Below are positions 21,501 to 32,852 of a DNA stretch of 64,000 bases, one piece after another. The position numbers and the translations under genes were made by a program. Each line of letters begins with the position of its first letter. The first letter of the stretch is position 1. The notes beneath the pieces were generated by a model. The model ran no database searches. It was not told the DNA's origin and saw nothing but the letters and a program-made list of their open reading frames with translations. Source of the stretch: Allantophomopsis cytisporea (Eukaryota > Ascomycota > Leotiomycetes > Phacidiales > Phacidiaceae); contig CP103031.1 in assembly GCA_024752435.1 (NCBI GenBank), positions 864,001 through 928,000 on the forward strand. Direction: 5' to 3'.

Positions 21501-22725
21501 TATGAAGTGAAAGGACTTCAGTGCTTGATTTCTACATAACTCATGAGTGGTGCTAGTCAAGTATTTGTAGTATAACCAAGATATCATGAACTTCAGATAG
21601 CATCACCTACTGACATGATATGACTTACCAGTTTCAGGTCACAAGCATCTAAGTCTATTGCTGAGGTGAGCCGTACTGCTGCGCAAAGACTTCAGAAATG
21701 AAGTATTTGTTGCTTGACGAAGCATTCTAACTGTACATATACACCATTCGTATGCCATTTCGCTTGCTTATCGGAGGTGTCACCGGAATAGGTAGAGAGT
21801 GTTCGTATGGATGTTCTCGTTGATTTTGTGAGTAAGGTCAGTCAAGGTAATCAGGCTCTCAGCTGAGAGAGTCCAGGTAAGATATGTTACGTTGCTATAG
21901 AATTATTTACTGCTGCGAAACAGATATACAACGTCAGCAAGGGATTCCGACAAATGCTGCGCCTTGGTAATCCTCAATATTGAAAGTCGCCGCATTTTTT
22001 CGAAGAAGTTTTCGATTCTTCGTAGTCTCAGTATGGTTTATTGGGCTCCTAGGGCTGACAAGATAGGTGACTGGTTGGTTCCCCTTCAGTGTTGAGGAAT
22101 GAATTTATGATGTGCATCGTTTAGCATCTGAATTTCAACTTACTAATCCGGTTCGATGTTGCTCAGTTGGGACAACCTAAACGCCATGCGACATGCAGTC
22201 ATCGTTTCCTTTGCCCGATGTCCATGGTCGAGCAATTGTGCTGCTGCACATTATTTATACATTCCCGATATTACGGCTCTGTGCCTTATGACGTTACAAT
22301 ATCGGATGCTCTTCCAGCTCGTATATAAGCTTTTAATGGATTGGACGCTTCTTGACTTACTATAGGTCATCTTCAAACGCTTTCTGTTGAGTACACAATA
22401 TTGCGGAGCACTGAGCCACCCAGGTCGTAATCATTTCATGTATTAATGTCCACTGGTGACACTTTTCTTTGTCAAACGTGGTATTGCTAAGAGTTGGAAG
22501 CCAAGAAGAGTGTAATGAGGGAAAGAAGAATCAATAAATTGTAGATAATCTTCACAAAGCTTGAGATATCTCGTTGATAGCCAAGTTGTCCTGGTCAAAC
22601 AAGTCGATGTCAGTATATGGATTGCCAACTGTAATTACCATTCTGTATTTTCAGTGACATCAGCTATAATCCCAATTCATAGACCTAGACGCCACAGACT
22701 CCAGTTCACAGAGAACATTATAGCC
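21501..22725. other. intergenic, laccase promoter region
   Basis: About 1.2 kb of AT-rich DNA between the laccase start and the convergently placed end of the J-protein gene. No open frame worth calling. The first few hundred bases should hold the laccase promoter; no specific element identified. Confidence 0.5.
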
Positions 22726-23475
22726 TCAACCAATTGGCTTTGCCTTCTTCTTTTTCTTCTTCTCGCCGCCCTTTTGGAAGTCCCTCCAACTGCCAATTCT
22801 CTGTTCTCTAGTCGCCTCCCAATCCTGTTCGTGTTTCCTTTTCTTAGTCCTAGCCTCAGCCTCCTCATCGGCTTTCTTTTGCTCTCTACCTTCCTCTTGC
22901 ATCTGAGCCTTCACTTGTCTCCTTCTTCTATGCTCATTATCAATCAAAACCATCTTCGTCTTTTCTCGCCAATCCTTTGCAAACTGTTCGGTCCTTAATT
23001 CGGGACTATCTACCGTCCACTTGTTCTCTCGGATTAGTAGCATGCGTGCATCGGCAATAGCTTCGTCTAAGCGCTCTCGATGCTTCTCATCCATAAGTTC
23101 GGTCTGCGCTTTCTTGAGGCGATCAAAGGCGTCGGGAGCCTGGGGATTGCTAGTCTTATCCGGATGGATCAAAAGAGATTTCGTGCGATAGCATTTTTTG
23201 ATATCAGATTCGGGAACTCCAGGCTGGAGATCAAGCACGGCGTAGCTGTAAGGGGTTAGTAATTCCCAAGATACATCAGTCATCTCCAGAACTTACGCAT
23301 CTAGCCTGAAAGCCTTCAGAATACGATCGATTTCTGCATCCTAAGAGAATTCCATTAGCTGAGTCATAGGTCGTATAAGGCTGCTGCTCACCTTATTGAA
23401 CTCCTTTGCTTCGGATTCAAGGGCATCCAATGCAGCGAGATCATCATCATCAGCTTTTACTGTGGTTGCAGTCAT
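22726..23475 (-). CDS. J-domain protein, DNAJC8 / Spf31-like
   Basis: Exons 23475-23392, 23340-23297, 23245-22726 (introns 51 bp each), 215 aa. J domain at about residues 40-105 with H-P-D at 70-72 (L-L-I-H-P-D-K-T), preceded by A-Y-A-V-L-D-L. The C-terminal half is a long charged helix ending in the R-I-G-S-W-R-D-F-Q signature and a poly-Lys tail, which matches vertebrate DNAJC8 and fission yeast Spf31, a spliceosome-associated Hsp70 co-chaperone. Nuclear location is likely from the basic tail. Head to head with the RPA2 gene across 267 bp. Confidence 0.9.
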
Positions 23476-23742
23476 GGCTCACCAGTGGGATCAGCTCACA
23501 CTATGGTGAGTGTAGGGGTGAATAAAGTTGTAGATTGTTTGTTGTGATGGATTGCGAAGACTTGGATGACGAGGCTGTCGCGAATATGAGATAACGTCTT
23601 ATCGGTATCACTCGTGCCTCAGGTTTTAGCTCTTTACGCGGGTCAAGACTAAGAGCAAGCACGACGCGTCCTCGTCGCGTTCCCCGACAACAAATTATTG
23701 ACACAGCCCAACTCCAAACGTCAAGAACAACCACAATACACA
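23476..23742. promoter_or_regulatory. bidirectional promoter of J-protein and RPA2 genes, with MCB-like element
   Basis: A 267 bp spacer between divergent start codons. It contains ACGCGT at 23664-23669 and a one-mismatch copy TCGCGT at 23675-23680, about 65-80 bp before the RPA2 ATG. ACGCGT is the MCB element bound by MBF (Mbp1/Swi6) at G1/S, and replication genes are classic targets. The match is seen directly; its use here is inference. Confidence 0.5.
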
Positions 23743-24754
23743 ATGTGTAAGTTCATGATATTACAGTTTATTGTTTAACATACTAACAATCATAGCATAT
23801 AGCGGAGGAGGATACAGTGGCGGCGGTGGCTACTCGACAACTTCCTATGGTGCACAAGGTGGAGCAGATGGTGGCGGCTTCATGGACAATGGATATGGAT
23901 CTCAAGGTGGGAGCCAAAACAGCCCAGGAGGAGGAGGAAAGGTATGCGCTGCTGCATCTATTACATCGTTGTCTGGGAACTTATTTGGCATAGACATATG
24001 GCAAAGATACTCTCCGTCCATGTACGATCAAGCAACTTATTGACGCCGAACAACCACATCCAGACGCAGAGTTCAAGATCGATGACACCGAAATCACTCA
24101 GGTACTTTCCAAACTCAGTCCAAGATTGGATTGCGATGCTGATAAGTGCAGGTTACCTTTATCGGACAAATCAATAGCATCTCGCCGCAACCAACCAACA
24201 TAACCTACAAAATCGACGACGGTACCGGGCTCATTGAGGTAAAGCAATGGGTTGACACGGACAAAGAAACAGTTGGCAAAGAAGATCTTCAGGAGGGCAA
24301 ATATGTCCGTGTATGGGGACGCCTTAGAACCTTTGGGAACAAGAGACATGTGCCAGCCCATGTGGTTCGCGCCATTACCGACGAGAACGAAATCAACATG
24401 CATCTCCTCGAGGCTACATATGTGCATTTGTATCTCACTCGTGGCCCGCCAGAGAGCCTGAGTGGCGGCGGAGGCGCCGCGGGTGGAGATGGCATGTTCG
24501 TGGAGCAAGATGGACACTCAGGTGGAAACTCGGCGCATAGATTGCCCAACAGTGTGTCTGCGACAGGACGAAAGGTCTTCCAGCACTTGCTAGATTCCCC
24601 GCAGACCATGGAGGGTTTGCATGTAAATAACCTTGCTGCTGCCTTGGGAATACCTGTGAACGATGTCTTCAAAGCGGGTGATGAGTTACTCTCAATGGGT
24701 CTTATTTATCCTACTGTTGATGACGAGACATTTGCTGTCTTACAAGTAAATTAA
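23743..24754 (+). CDS. rfa2: replication protein A 32 kDa subunit (RPA2)
   Basis: Exons 23743-23746 (4 nt: ATG plus one base), 23796-23941, 23994-24101, 24152-24754; 286 aa. The N-terminal ~50 residues are Gly/Ser/Tyr-rich with SQ sites, as in the phospho-regulated tail of RPA2. Then D-T-L-R-P-C-T-I-K-Q-L, the entry to the OB fold, running to about residue 180 (V-T-F-I-G-Q-I; K-I-D-D-G-T-G; V-R-V-W-G-R-L). A Gly/Ala linker and a C-terminal winged helix (about 220-286, H-L-L-D-S-P to F-A-V-L-Q-V-N) complete the subunit. Part of the heterotrimeric ssDNA-binding complex for replication and repair, nuclear. The gene symbol follows budding-yeast naming. Confidence 0.96.
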
Positions 24755-25046
24755 GTTGGGATTATACTTATGATTGGGTTGGGCGTTTAAGGCTGTCACG
24801 ATAGCTCAATTTCAATTATGTAATTTTATTGTCCACTTCAAAGAATGTGTTTCATTTCGATTGGTTGGTCATATTGTTAAAGAAAAGAAAAAGCAGGAAA
24901 AACAGCAAGCATTACGCAACCAGTCCAAACTCGGGAAATCAGTCGTGGCCATGTCAATTTAGGACCTTTGTATTCAATAGCAATTTAGTTTCTTCCGCCG
25001 CCAGCAATCTTCAATCTCTGAATCTAAATCTGTACGCCTGGAAGAC

Positions 25047-26003
25047 CTAAGCAGATTTGGGTGTTTCTCCTAAGGTAGTAACACCACCCTTGAGGTTCGA
25101 GGAACCCGTAATGATGGTATTTTGCGGCTCACGAACCATGATATTGAGAAGGATTGGTTTTTCGGCGCGCTGAATGGCAATATCTTTCTTATGCTCAAAG
25201 CCGAACTTACTGTAGTACGGAACGTTTGAAGCAGCGCTGCTCTCAAGATATGTTGCTCTTCCCTCAGCATCGGCCTGTTACATCACGGCAATTAGTTATG
25301 ATCAAGGACATGCATACAGCGTTTGCTAGATATTGTTTGTGGCAAGTGACGAGAGAAGAAACGAGACAGTACGGAGAGACTTACCACTTTGGTCATGTGC
25401 TGGATGAGCTTCTTGCCATATCCTTTTCCTTGAGAGTGAGGCTTGGTACCAATGTATACGAGATAATAGGAATCATCGTCGCGCTCACCCATAACCTCAT
25501 GCTTGGTATCATGCAAGAGGGGAAGAAACTCGGAGTAGAAGCGGGCCTTGCCCTCGCGTGAGAGCTTATAGTAGAGACGCCACATCCCACTTCGAATCAA
25601 AGTCCACCAGTCATCCATGTTCTTCCCTGGAGGCATCCTGTATCTGCGATTAGTTCTATCCCCGCCGCTTCAATGATGATGATAAACCATACCAGAGAGC
25701 AACGGCATCGTAATCGGGACCGATGGTCGTTACAATCCCCTTGTAGCAGTGAGCAGCTGTAACATAGTTGAGAATATCAACATGAAGCTTCCACTTGTAA
25801 TCTTCAGAATACTTGGCCATGTCATCAGTATCAATAAAGTACCTGGCAACCTCATCTGCAGCGAAGGCTTCAGCAAGACATTGCGCAGCGGCCTTGTACT
25901 CAGAGATACCAATGACACGAACCTCCTCTGAGGTAGCATCGGTTGAAATGCTCTTCTCGACATTTGGGAGACTGGACTTAGTTTTGGTAATAGTTTCCGC
26001 CAT
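25047..26003 (-). CDS. GNAT-family N-acetyltransferase
   Basis: Exons 26003-25693, 25637-25385, 25274-25047 (introns 55 and 110 bp), 263 aa. Acetyl-CoA binding motif A is clear: Y-I-G-T-K-P-H-S-Q-G-K-G-Y-G-K-K-L (165-181, with Q/R-x-x-G-x-G at 173-178). It is followed by the motif B segment A-T-Y-L-E-S-S with Y-Y-S-K-F-G-F, the usual GNAT C-terminal strand. The N-terminal 35 residues look disordered. This looks like the fungal family of stand-alone GNATs with unknown small-molecule or protein substrate. The ATG at 26003 is preferred over one 21 bases upstream. The 110 bp intron is longer than most here. Confidence 0.9.
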
Positions 26004-27751
26004 GATGTTCAGTTTCTGTTTCATTATTAGAGAGTCGTCAAGTATATATCACCGGGAATAACGGACAGGCCGGATGATTCTCAACTTCTCTTGTGGAATC
26101 TCCCGTATGCTGTTTCGAGAGCTGGGACCTCGATACTGTTTCGTATCGAGATGGGAAGCGTAAGCAATTAAGACACTGGCGTATATCAACCGACATCAAT
26201 GTTGAGATCCTGGGGTTTCTGGTGATGCAGAAGGGGAGTGACGACGGAAATAGGTGTCCGACGTCTAGTAAGTGGGAAGGTTGATGGTTTGATGGGGCTG
26301 CTCTTTCTTTGGGAGTTGAAATGAAGATTGATTGTTCGCGGGATGTTGTGCAACGAGATTGAATGTTTGTGTACTGGAGTTTATAGACGCCTCTTACAGC
26401 GTATTTGGGGCTGATTGAAGGAGATATACGTATGGTTTAGGAGAGAGAGAGGTGTGGTATCAGTGTTAGACTAGGAACGTGGGATGGTTAGGGAAGGGTA
26501 GGATTATGTAGGTGTACAAGGACTTGGAAGACTGTGTCAGTGTGCCCAGTGTGTGTTCATTGAGTGTGCAGCAGAGATACGAGTACGGTAAAGCTTCGTA
26601 AGTACCTGGGGAGTAACGACGTAAGGTAATCCATAGATAGATAGTCATTGTCGCCTGACTCCACTCGGGAACCTAGAGCGCCATCGTGGGATGGGCGTCT
26701 GCTATCCGAGCCTACCCCCATTCATTTCGCTGATAGAGGAACGTTGGTTCGGTCTGCGTAATAATCGCCAATCATTTGCCGCTTCGCTCCGTTTCATTTC
26801 TCATAAGATACTTAGTGCTCACTCAATCTTTGTTGATGTGCCCTTTGAAGAGACTCGGTATGACCTTGGACATTGGCTTTCGATTTGCTATCAGAGTCTG
26901 GATCAAACACATCGGCTGCATTGCTGTGCGGAAACGTGCACACCGTCATTCAATTCAAGTGATCATGAAGATGGGAGAGGGTGCAGCGCAGAGTGAGAGC
27001 ATGCAGAGGGTACCTTGATTGCCGTCACGCTTCTCGCTTGCTTTTCGTGGGGCCTCCGTCCGCCTGGACATTCTTATTGAGGTGTAGCCGACAGGACCCC
27101 TCCTAGCAGCGCGGACCATCTCCGTTGCCGTAAGCTCAGTTGGTCAAGGTACAATCGCCGACAAAAAGGTCGCCTATTTGGTCAGTGATAAGAACATGGT
27201 GAATATCGGATATGTGTAAATTAGAAACAGGCTAACGAACGCAAAACCCAAACTTTCGAAAGGAAACAGAAACTTTCGTAGTCGGATTGTCATCAAGTGC
27301 AGACGATTGACGATGATGAGTTGTCCCAACGGCCTGCTAACGCCGGGGCTCACTGTGATGATGAAAGGGTGAGTTGGGAAATGCCGAATGGAATGTCTGC
27401 GTCTTCGGAGGATCTGGAAGGGAAAAGAAAGGGACAAGGAATGAGCAATTGCAGCGAAGTTTTTGACCTACATATCTCTGTGACATGTCAAACTGTACGA
27501 GGACCCCCACATGGACACCCACGCTGACTTGCATGAAGTTGCAGCAATGATCACGAATGAAATCTGTTCTTACACACAGTCAAAATACTCCCAAATTCGC
27601 TTTTGAACACCTTATGCTTGGGTATATTATCTAAACACTTGTAACCTGAAAGTATAACATTACCTCCAGGCCAGACGCATCTCATGCAACCGCTTCCACT
27701 AGCTTGCGCATTGTATTATACAGAACTCTTCGAAGTTTCGCTCGGGTAAAT
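26004..27751. other. intergenic, no gene seen
   Basis: About 1.75 kb. Several short frames (26093-26284, 26691-27018, 27297-27527 and others) lack protein-like composition or splice support. At 27128-27175 there is a short tRNA D-arm-like string without a T-arm. It holds the 5' region of the acetyltransferase gene and the 3' region of the isomerase gene. Confidence 0.5.
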
Positions 27752-28642
27752 TTACATTCTGCGAATCTGCTGCTCATTTTCGTACTTCTCTAATCCAGAA
27801 TCCAGGTGCTCCCACCATTCGAAAAGGAGAGTGTTGCAGATGAGCTTGAACCAGGGAGTGAACTTGAGCTTTGGATCCTCAAACATCTCCTTGAGCTTGG
27901 GTGCGCTAACGTAGGCTGTGTCGCGGACTTCGTTGAGATTGGGCTCGATATCAACATCCGCCTTGATGAACAAGATGTAGTCAACTGTGCATATGTTAGC
28001 AAATTGGTGCGACCACTTCTTTGGCAATGTGACATACTCTCGTGCTCGCCCCACTTTCCATCGCTGGGAGCCTTGTAGTGTATGCGGGTGAGGAAATGGA
28101 AGTCTTCGATTGGGACCTGGGATGCCTTGATACCAAGCTCGTGGTCAAGCTTGCGCTGCGCAGCTCTCTTGACTCCCATCACAGCCTCCGAAAGCTCAGC
28201 ACCACCTTCTCCTGGAATACCAAGAGGGTGGGAGCAGCAAGTGTTGGTCCACATATCTGGGAAGGTGATCTTCTCCGTCGCCCTTTGTTGAAGAAGAAGT
28301 TCATTCTTAGAATTGAAGAGGAACACAGAGAAGGCGCGGTGGAGGAGTCCCTTGTCGATGTTGGTCATCAAGTGGCCTATAGCAATGTCAGGATCCATAT
28401 CCCTATATAAACCAGTGCCCCGGGCCCCAATTCAAAAACGTACAGATCTTCTTGCTAAAATTCCCAATTGGCTTGTCATCATCATCGAGGACAATGCAGA
28501 CCTCATCCATCAATCTGATTTGCTCCTCATCATGGCCGTCCAATGCAGTTGATGAAGTGTCGATATCAGGAAACAATCGCAAGATGTTGTCGGCGGTAAT
28601 TCGCTCTGTAGAAGTAGTAGTCGTCGTAGCAGTGGCAGACAT
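27752..28642 (-). CDS. idi1: isopentenyl-diphosphate delta-isomerase (type I, Nudix fold)
   Basis: Exons 28642-28444, 28376-28038, 27984-27752 (introns 67 and 53 bp), 256 aa. Interconverts isopentenyl and dimethylallyl diphosphate in the mevalonate pathway that feeds sterols and prenylation. Signature sequences are present: L-L-H-R-A-F-S-V-F-L-F (77-87), the T-N-T-C-C-S-H-P loop (110-117) with the catalytic Cys, and W-G-E-H-E-I-D-Y-I (175-183) with the metal/catalytic Glu. The first intron has an early AG that would break frame; the second one after CTGAC restores K-K-I-C-H-L-M. Length is normal. Divergent from the Syo1 gene across 314 bp. Confidence 0.97.
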
Positions 28643-28956
28643 GATGGGCGCAACGATATTTATGTAGGAAGAGGTGGTGGGATGAGAAATGCCTCAGCTT
28701 GTGTTGGTGGAGCTGCAATTTAATCGCTCAGGGACAGAGGCGCGCGACAGACTTGCGGCGGTAGAAGACCCGAAGAAGCGTCCCCCAATTGTGGTTGCTG
28801 CAGCGAGACCGCCCCTGCCTGCTATCGGTGAAAAAAGAGGCGGAACGTTCCGCCACTGGAGCTTAAGCCTTGTCAAAATAATCTGAATTTCCTCGAAACC
28901 CACCCATCATCGATATCAAACACCATCCAAATTCTCACAACTTCGTATACGCAATT
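28643..28956. promoter_or_regulatory. bidirectional promoter of isomerase and Syo1 genes
   Basis: A 314 bp spacer between divergent ATGs, richer in GC than the long intergenic tracts. No specific factor site is called with confidence. Confidence 0.4.
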
Positions 28957-31067
28957 ATGGCGAAAACAGGACGCAAAAATCGCACAAAGAAGCGCGCAGA
29001 CCCGCTGTCTAAGACTGTCAAACCGCCCTCTGACCCCGAACTTGCAGCTCTCCGCGAGCAGAAGGTGCTACCCATCTTGAAAGACCTGACAAGTGCAGAC
29101 TTGAAGGCACGAAGTGCCGCAGCCACTGCTATCAGCAACCTCATCGAAGACACACGAACCAGAAAGCTTTTATTGCGGGAGCAACTTGTGCGAATTCTTC
29201 TCGAGCAGACTATTACCGATCTTGGCTTGGAGACCAAAGCAGCCGGGTGGGGTATTTTGAGAAATTTGGCGATTGAGGAGGAGGCCGACTTTTGCATTCA
29301 TCTTTATAGGCAGGATATCTTGACTGCAATTGAGGGCATCATTAGAAATGTGAGTATAATTATTATCAATGGTGGGCTTGAGACATGTGCTGATGGATTT
29401 CTATCAGATTATTGAAGTCTTTGAGAACCAAGATTCGCCATTTGCCAAACTCCCAAAGGCTGAACAAGATCTCGTATGGAACCTTACAACTTCCGTTGTC
29501 AGTTTGCTCTCGTCTCTCTCTGAAGCGCAAGAAGAAATTGTCACATCCATCTCCAATCTGCCAACTATCCTGAACTTTCTCTTCGGTCTGCTCAACATTG
29601 AGAACATCCCTCAGAGCTTATATGAAGATGCACTGGTCTGCCTTATTGCTCTCGTGGAAGAGAACAAGCCAATTGCTAAGCAGATTTCTGAGAATGAAAA
29701 CTGGCTTCAAGGGTTGATGGGTCTGCGAACTACTGGGGGTATGAAAGCAGTAGCAGCTTGCGGAGTTCTCCACAATATGTTCACCGCGTTGCAATGGTTC
29801 GAGCATAATACACCCGTAAATGGGGCATCTGATGCTGCTCTTATCCCCGCCCTTATCGATAATTTGGGTCAGGCTCATGCAAATGGAGGACATGCAAATG
29901 AACAAGGCTCAAACGCCAGTCCCGAACAGGTTTTACAATTGGCTCTTGAAATTACGGCCTCTATAGCTACTAGCCTGCAGGAGGCTTTGGAAAACGGCAG
30001 CCGTACAGAGAAGGAGTTTGAAGGCTTCGGCGACGAGACCAACATGGAGGACGACGTGGCTTCAGGTGACGATGAAGATGGCGAAGGTGAGGGCGAAGAA
30101 GAGGAGCACGAGATGAATGATGAGGAGATTGATGCGGATATGGAGATGATCGCCGGTGCCGACTCAGATGCGGATGACGATGATGATGCTCCAGAAGACC
30201 ACCAAACTCTTGATCTTTTGATACGAAAAGCAGCACCTGTGGTCTTGTCAATCATTAAGACTACGAACATGGAGAATATTGAGGATACATCCACATCTTC
30301 ATATGCATTGTCAGCCTTGAACAACATCGCATGGACTGTTTCTAGCATCGACTTTGCCTCGGCAAAGCACCTTACAGGATTAAAGAAGGCATGGTCAGCA
30401 ATCGCTCAGCAAACCTGGAACGAGATTGTTTCGCCTGTGCTGGCTTCGAACACAGCAGATATCGCCTTAGCATCCACCATCACCAGTCTAGCTTGGGCCA
30501 TTTCCCGAAGTGTGCATGGACAGCTTCAGTTACAACCAGAGGAGCATCGCAAGTTCATGGCCTTGTATCAAGCTTCAAAGAGCCTGCCTGCACCAGCGAC
30601 AGATTCGAAAACCCTCACCGAAGTAGATGATGCTTTCCAGGGCCTTGGTGTTAAATGCATTGGCGTTCTTGGCAGACTTGCTCTTGACCCAGCGCCTGTT
30701 GAGCTCAATCGAGAGATTGGTATTTTTCTTCTTACTATCCTTGCAGCTTTGCCGGAAACAAAGCCAGCAGATGCAGTAGAGGCCCTAAATGAGATTTATG
30801 ATATTTATGCCGATAAGTCATACGCCTTCGATCAGGCTGTCTTCTGGCAAGATGGCTTTTACCAGCATCTGGAGGCAATCGCCCCTAAGATGAAGAAAAT
30901 GGCCAAGGCCATTGACAAGAGAAAGCAAACTGAGTTGAGGTAAGACTTCTCATTTTCTAAATCCTCTTACCATATTAACTCAATTTCGTAGATCGAGAGC
31001 CGACGAGGCCATATTGAATCTTACACGTTTTTTGAAGTATAAGCGTACTGAGAGAGCCTCAAAGTAG
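28957..31067 (+). CDS. syo1: Syo1 / HEATR3-like ribosomal-protein import chaperone
   Basis: Exons 28957-29349, 29408-30939, 30992-31067 (introns 58 and 52 bp), 666 aa. The N-terminus is basic (M-A-K-T-G-R-K-N-R-T-K-K), as in Syo1, then ARM/HEAT helical repeats: L-P-I-L-K-D-L-T-S-A-D-L-K-A-R followed by S-A-A-T-A-I-S-N-L. A long acidic loop (about 350-420, Glu/Asp runs with Met) interrupts the array, and the ARM repeats resume to the C-terminus (R-F-L-K-Y-K-R). Syo1 binds Rpl5 and Rpl11 co-translationally and brings them with Kap104 into the nucleus for 5S RNP assembly; the acidic loop between repeats is typical. The only family-level alternative is another ARM-repeat protein. Confidence 0.9.
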
Positions 31068-31724
31068 GCAACGAAAACACCAATCTACAGGCAGCAAGTA
31101 ATGGGTCGCATTTGGGGGCGTCTAAAAAGGTGTTGGGTTGGTTTGAATGGATCTAGATAAGATCTTTAGAATTTATGTATTTTGCCAAACCTTGGAAACA
31201 GGCAATCCCGGAGTGCTCTGGAAGCTGCCTACGCTGATCACAAGATTTATATTGACTCTCGTAAATCTCTACTTCAGGATTTTTGTCATACGTTTCTGGG
31301 CTTCGGTGAGACTGCATGGTCTATAGTACTTTATGACATGGGTTTATGCATAGATGCCTTATACGTAAGAGAACTTGACTCTATTGGTGACATCCAAATC
31401 AAACATAACGATAACAGCGCTTCTTATCTTATTTATTGGTTGTAGACCTCGAGACTAGAAGCGAAGGCAGTGCAATGCGAACTTACATAACCTGTCTATG
31501 CTTTGGAAGCACAAGCTAGGTTGAATGTGCGCTCGGTTGACCTTGAAGGACAATAGCAGCTGTGACGTGGCTATGTAAGACTTCAGCCTCACGTCGACTG
31601 CCTTGCAGCTCGCCACAAAATGCACCGTTCTTTAGATCATGACCAGTCCTCAACATAGATTCAAATTCAACTTTGGTATTTCCCTTTTGTAGACAACTTA
31701 CAAGTACTATTAGTATCTCAGCCC
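31068..31724. other. intergenic, no gene seen
   Basis: About 660 bp between two same-strand genes; 3' end of the Syo1 gene and promoter of the next. The short frame at 31182-31445 has no support. Confidence 0.45.
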
Positions 31725-32852
31725 ATGACCTATCGTAGGTTCTTACAATTCCTGGATATGGATCATAACAGAGCACTTTCCAACGCATCCACCTTTGTGA
31801 CCGAGATGACTGAGATCAATGTAACTCAGCTTCAATCGCGAGTTCAATCGCGAGTTCAATCGCGAGTTCAATCGCGAGAGCCTTTTTCGCGAGAGCATCA
31901 ACTGGACAGCTCCCTCGATAAGCTAACAGATCTCGAACTTTTAAAAGATGGAAGTAGCTCTCAAGAGTCCTACAGTCTCCCAGACCACCCTTTACTATCA
32001 CTCAACAATACAGATTCGCTCTGTGAATTCTTGCAGACCGATCTATGCTCTCCAGATCTCGAAAAAATGGCACCATATCTCTGGATGCTCTCTACACAGT
32101 CTTCGAGCAATATCTCGCCTTTAAACTGTCAACAAGTCAAAGGTCGCAACATAGTGGTAACAGAATCACCACATCTACATCTTGTATGGATATATGACCG
32201 CGTGTTCCTCAAGCCGCTTCCAGCATACCTACTCTCTCACAAATTCTGGACAACATACCTCCTCTCACCAAGCTCCCCTCTGGGCCCACAGCGCGACATC
32301 GTCCAGAAATCTGCACTTGGGTATCTGCGGAGCTACCACCACCTGATCCGGCATCCATCAGACTTCCGCATCGCCCAACGTGCAGACCTGCAACTCGTCC
32401 CCCAGGGTGTCTCTTATGACGCCTTTTGCAAATTCATGTCTCTACTTCCCTCCATTCCGGATTCTGCCTGCTCGGATCGGTACCATTTCGGCGAGCTGCG
32501 CCTCACGCGTCTCAACCTTTATGGCAAGTTGATATTGCGCAAGCGTCACTTTCAGAGCGTGCATGGTCAGTATGGCGCGTACTTCTCAAGGTTTTATGGA
32601 CCGCTATTGTTTCTGTTCTCCATTATGAGCTTGATTCTCAATGCTATGCAGGTGGAGATGGCTGTTGAGAGTCTGGAGAGTAAGTGGGGTAACTTTGGTG
32701 AGTTTTGTAGATGGTTCAGTGTTATAAGTATGGTTGTTATCATGCTTGTTGCTATAGCCATGGCGGCTTTACTGGTTTGGATGGTGAGTGATGAGTGGAT
32801 GTTTGCGATCAAGGACATGAGGAGGAAGAGGAAGGTGAAGGATAAGGTGTAA
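31725..32852 (+). CDS. fungal membrane protein of the DUF6601 type
   Basis: Single exon, 375 aa (or 364 from the ATG at 31758). After a variable N-terminus with a tandem Q-S-R-V repeat (residues 37-52), a conserved core carries A-Y-L-L-S-H-K-F-W, G-Y-L-R-S-Y-H-H-L-I, S-D-F-R-I-A-Q and Y-H-F-G-E-L-R-L-T-R-L-N. Two C-terminal hydrophobic helices follow (about 289-308 and 333-357) and a Lys/Arg-rich tail (R-R-K-R-K-V-K-D-K). I recognise this as the fungal integral membrane family listed as DUF6601, of unknown function, sometimes mis-named as a subtilisin-like protease; no protease motif is present. Confidence 0.8.
   Translation: MTYRRFLQFLDMDHNRALSNASTFVTEMTEINVTQLQSRVQSRVQSRVQSREPFSREHQLDSSLDKLTDLELLKDGSSSQESYSLPDHPLLSLNNTDSLCEFLQTDLCSPDLEKMAPYLWMLSTQSSSNISPLNCQQVKGRNIVVTESPHLHLVWIYDRVFLKPLPAYLLSHKFWTTYLLSPSSPLGPQRDIVQKSALGYLRSYHHLIRHPSDFRIAQRADLQLVPQGVSYDAFCKFMSLLPSIPDSACSDRYHFGELRLTRLNLYGKLILRKRHFQSVHGQYGAYFSRFYGPLLFLFSIMSLILNAMQVEMAVESLESKWGNFGEFCRWFSVISMVVIMLVAIAMAALLVWMVSDEWMFAIKDMRRKRKVKDKV
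31831..31878 (+). repeat. four perfect 12-bp tandem repeats in coding sequence
   Basis: The unit TTCAATCGCGAG is repeated four times without mismatch, in frame, adding Q-S-R-V units to the N-terminus of the DUF6601-type protein. Perfect identity suggests recent expansion by slippage. Confidence 0.95.

Noticed and set aside
27128..27175. tRNA-like D-arm (AAGCTCAGTTGGT) suggesting a second tRNA gene
   Set aside because: No matching T-arm, anticodon stem or acceptor stem could be found; at most a chance match or relic.
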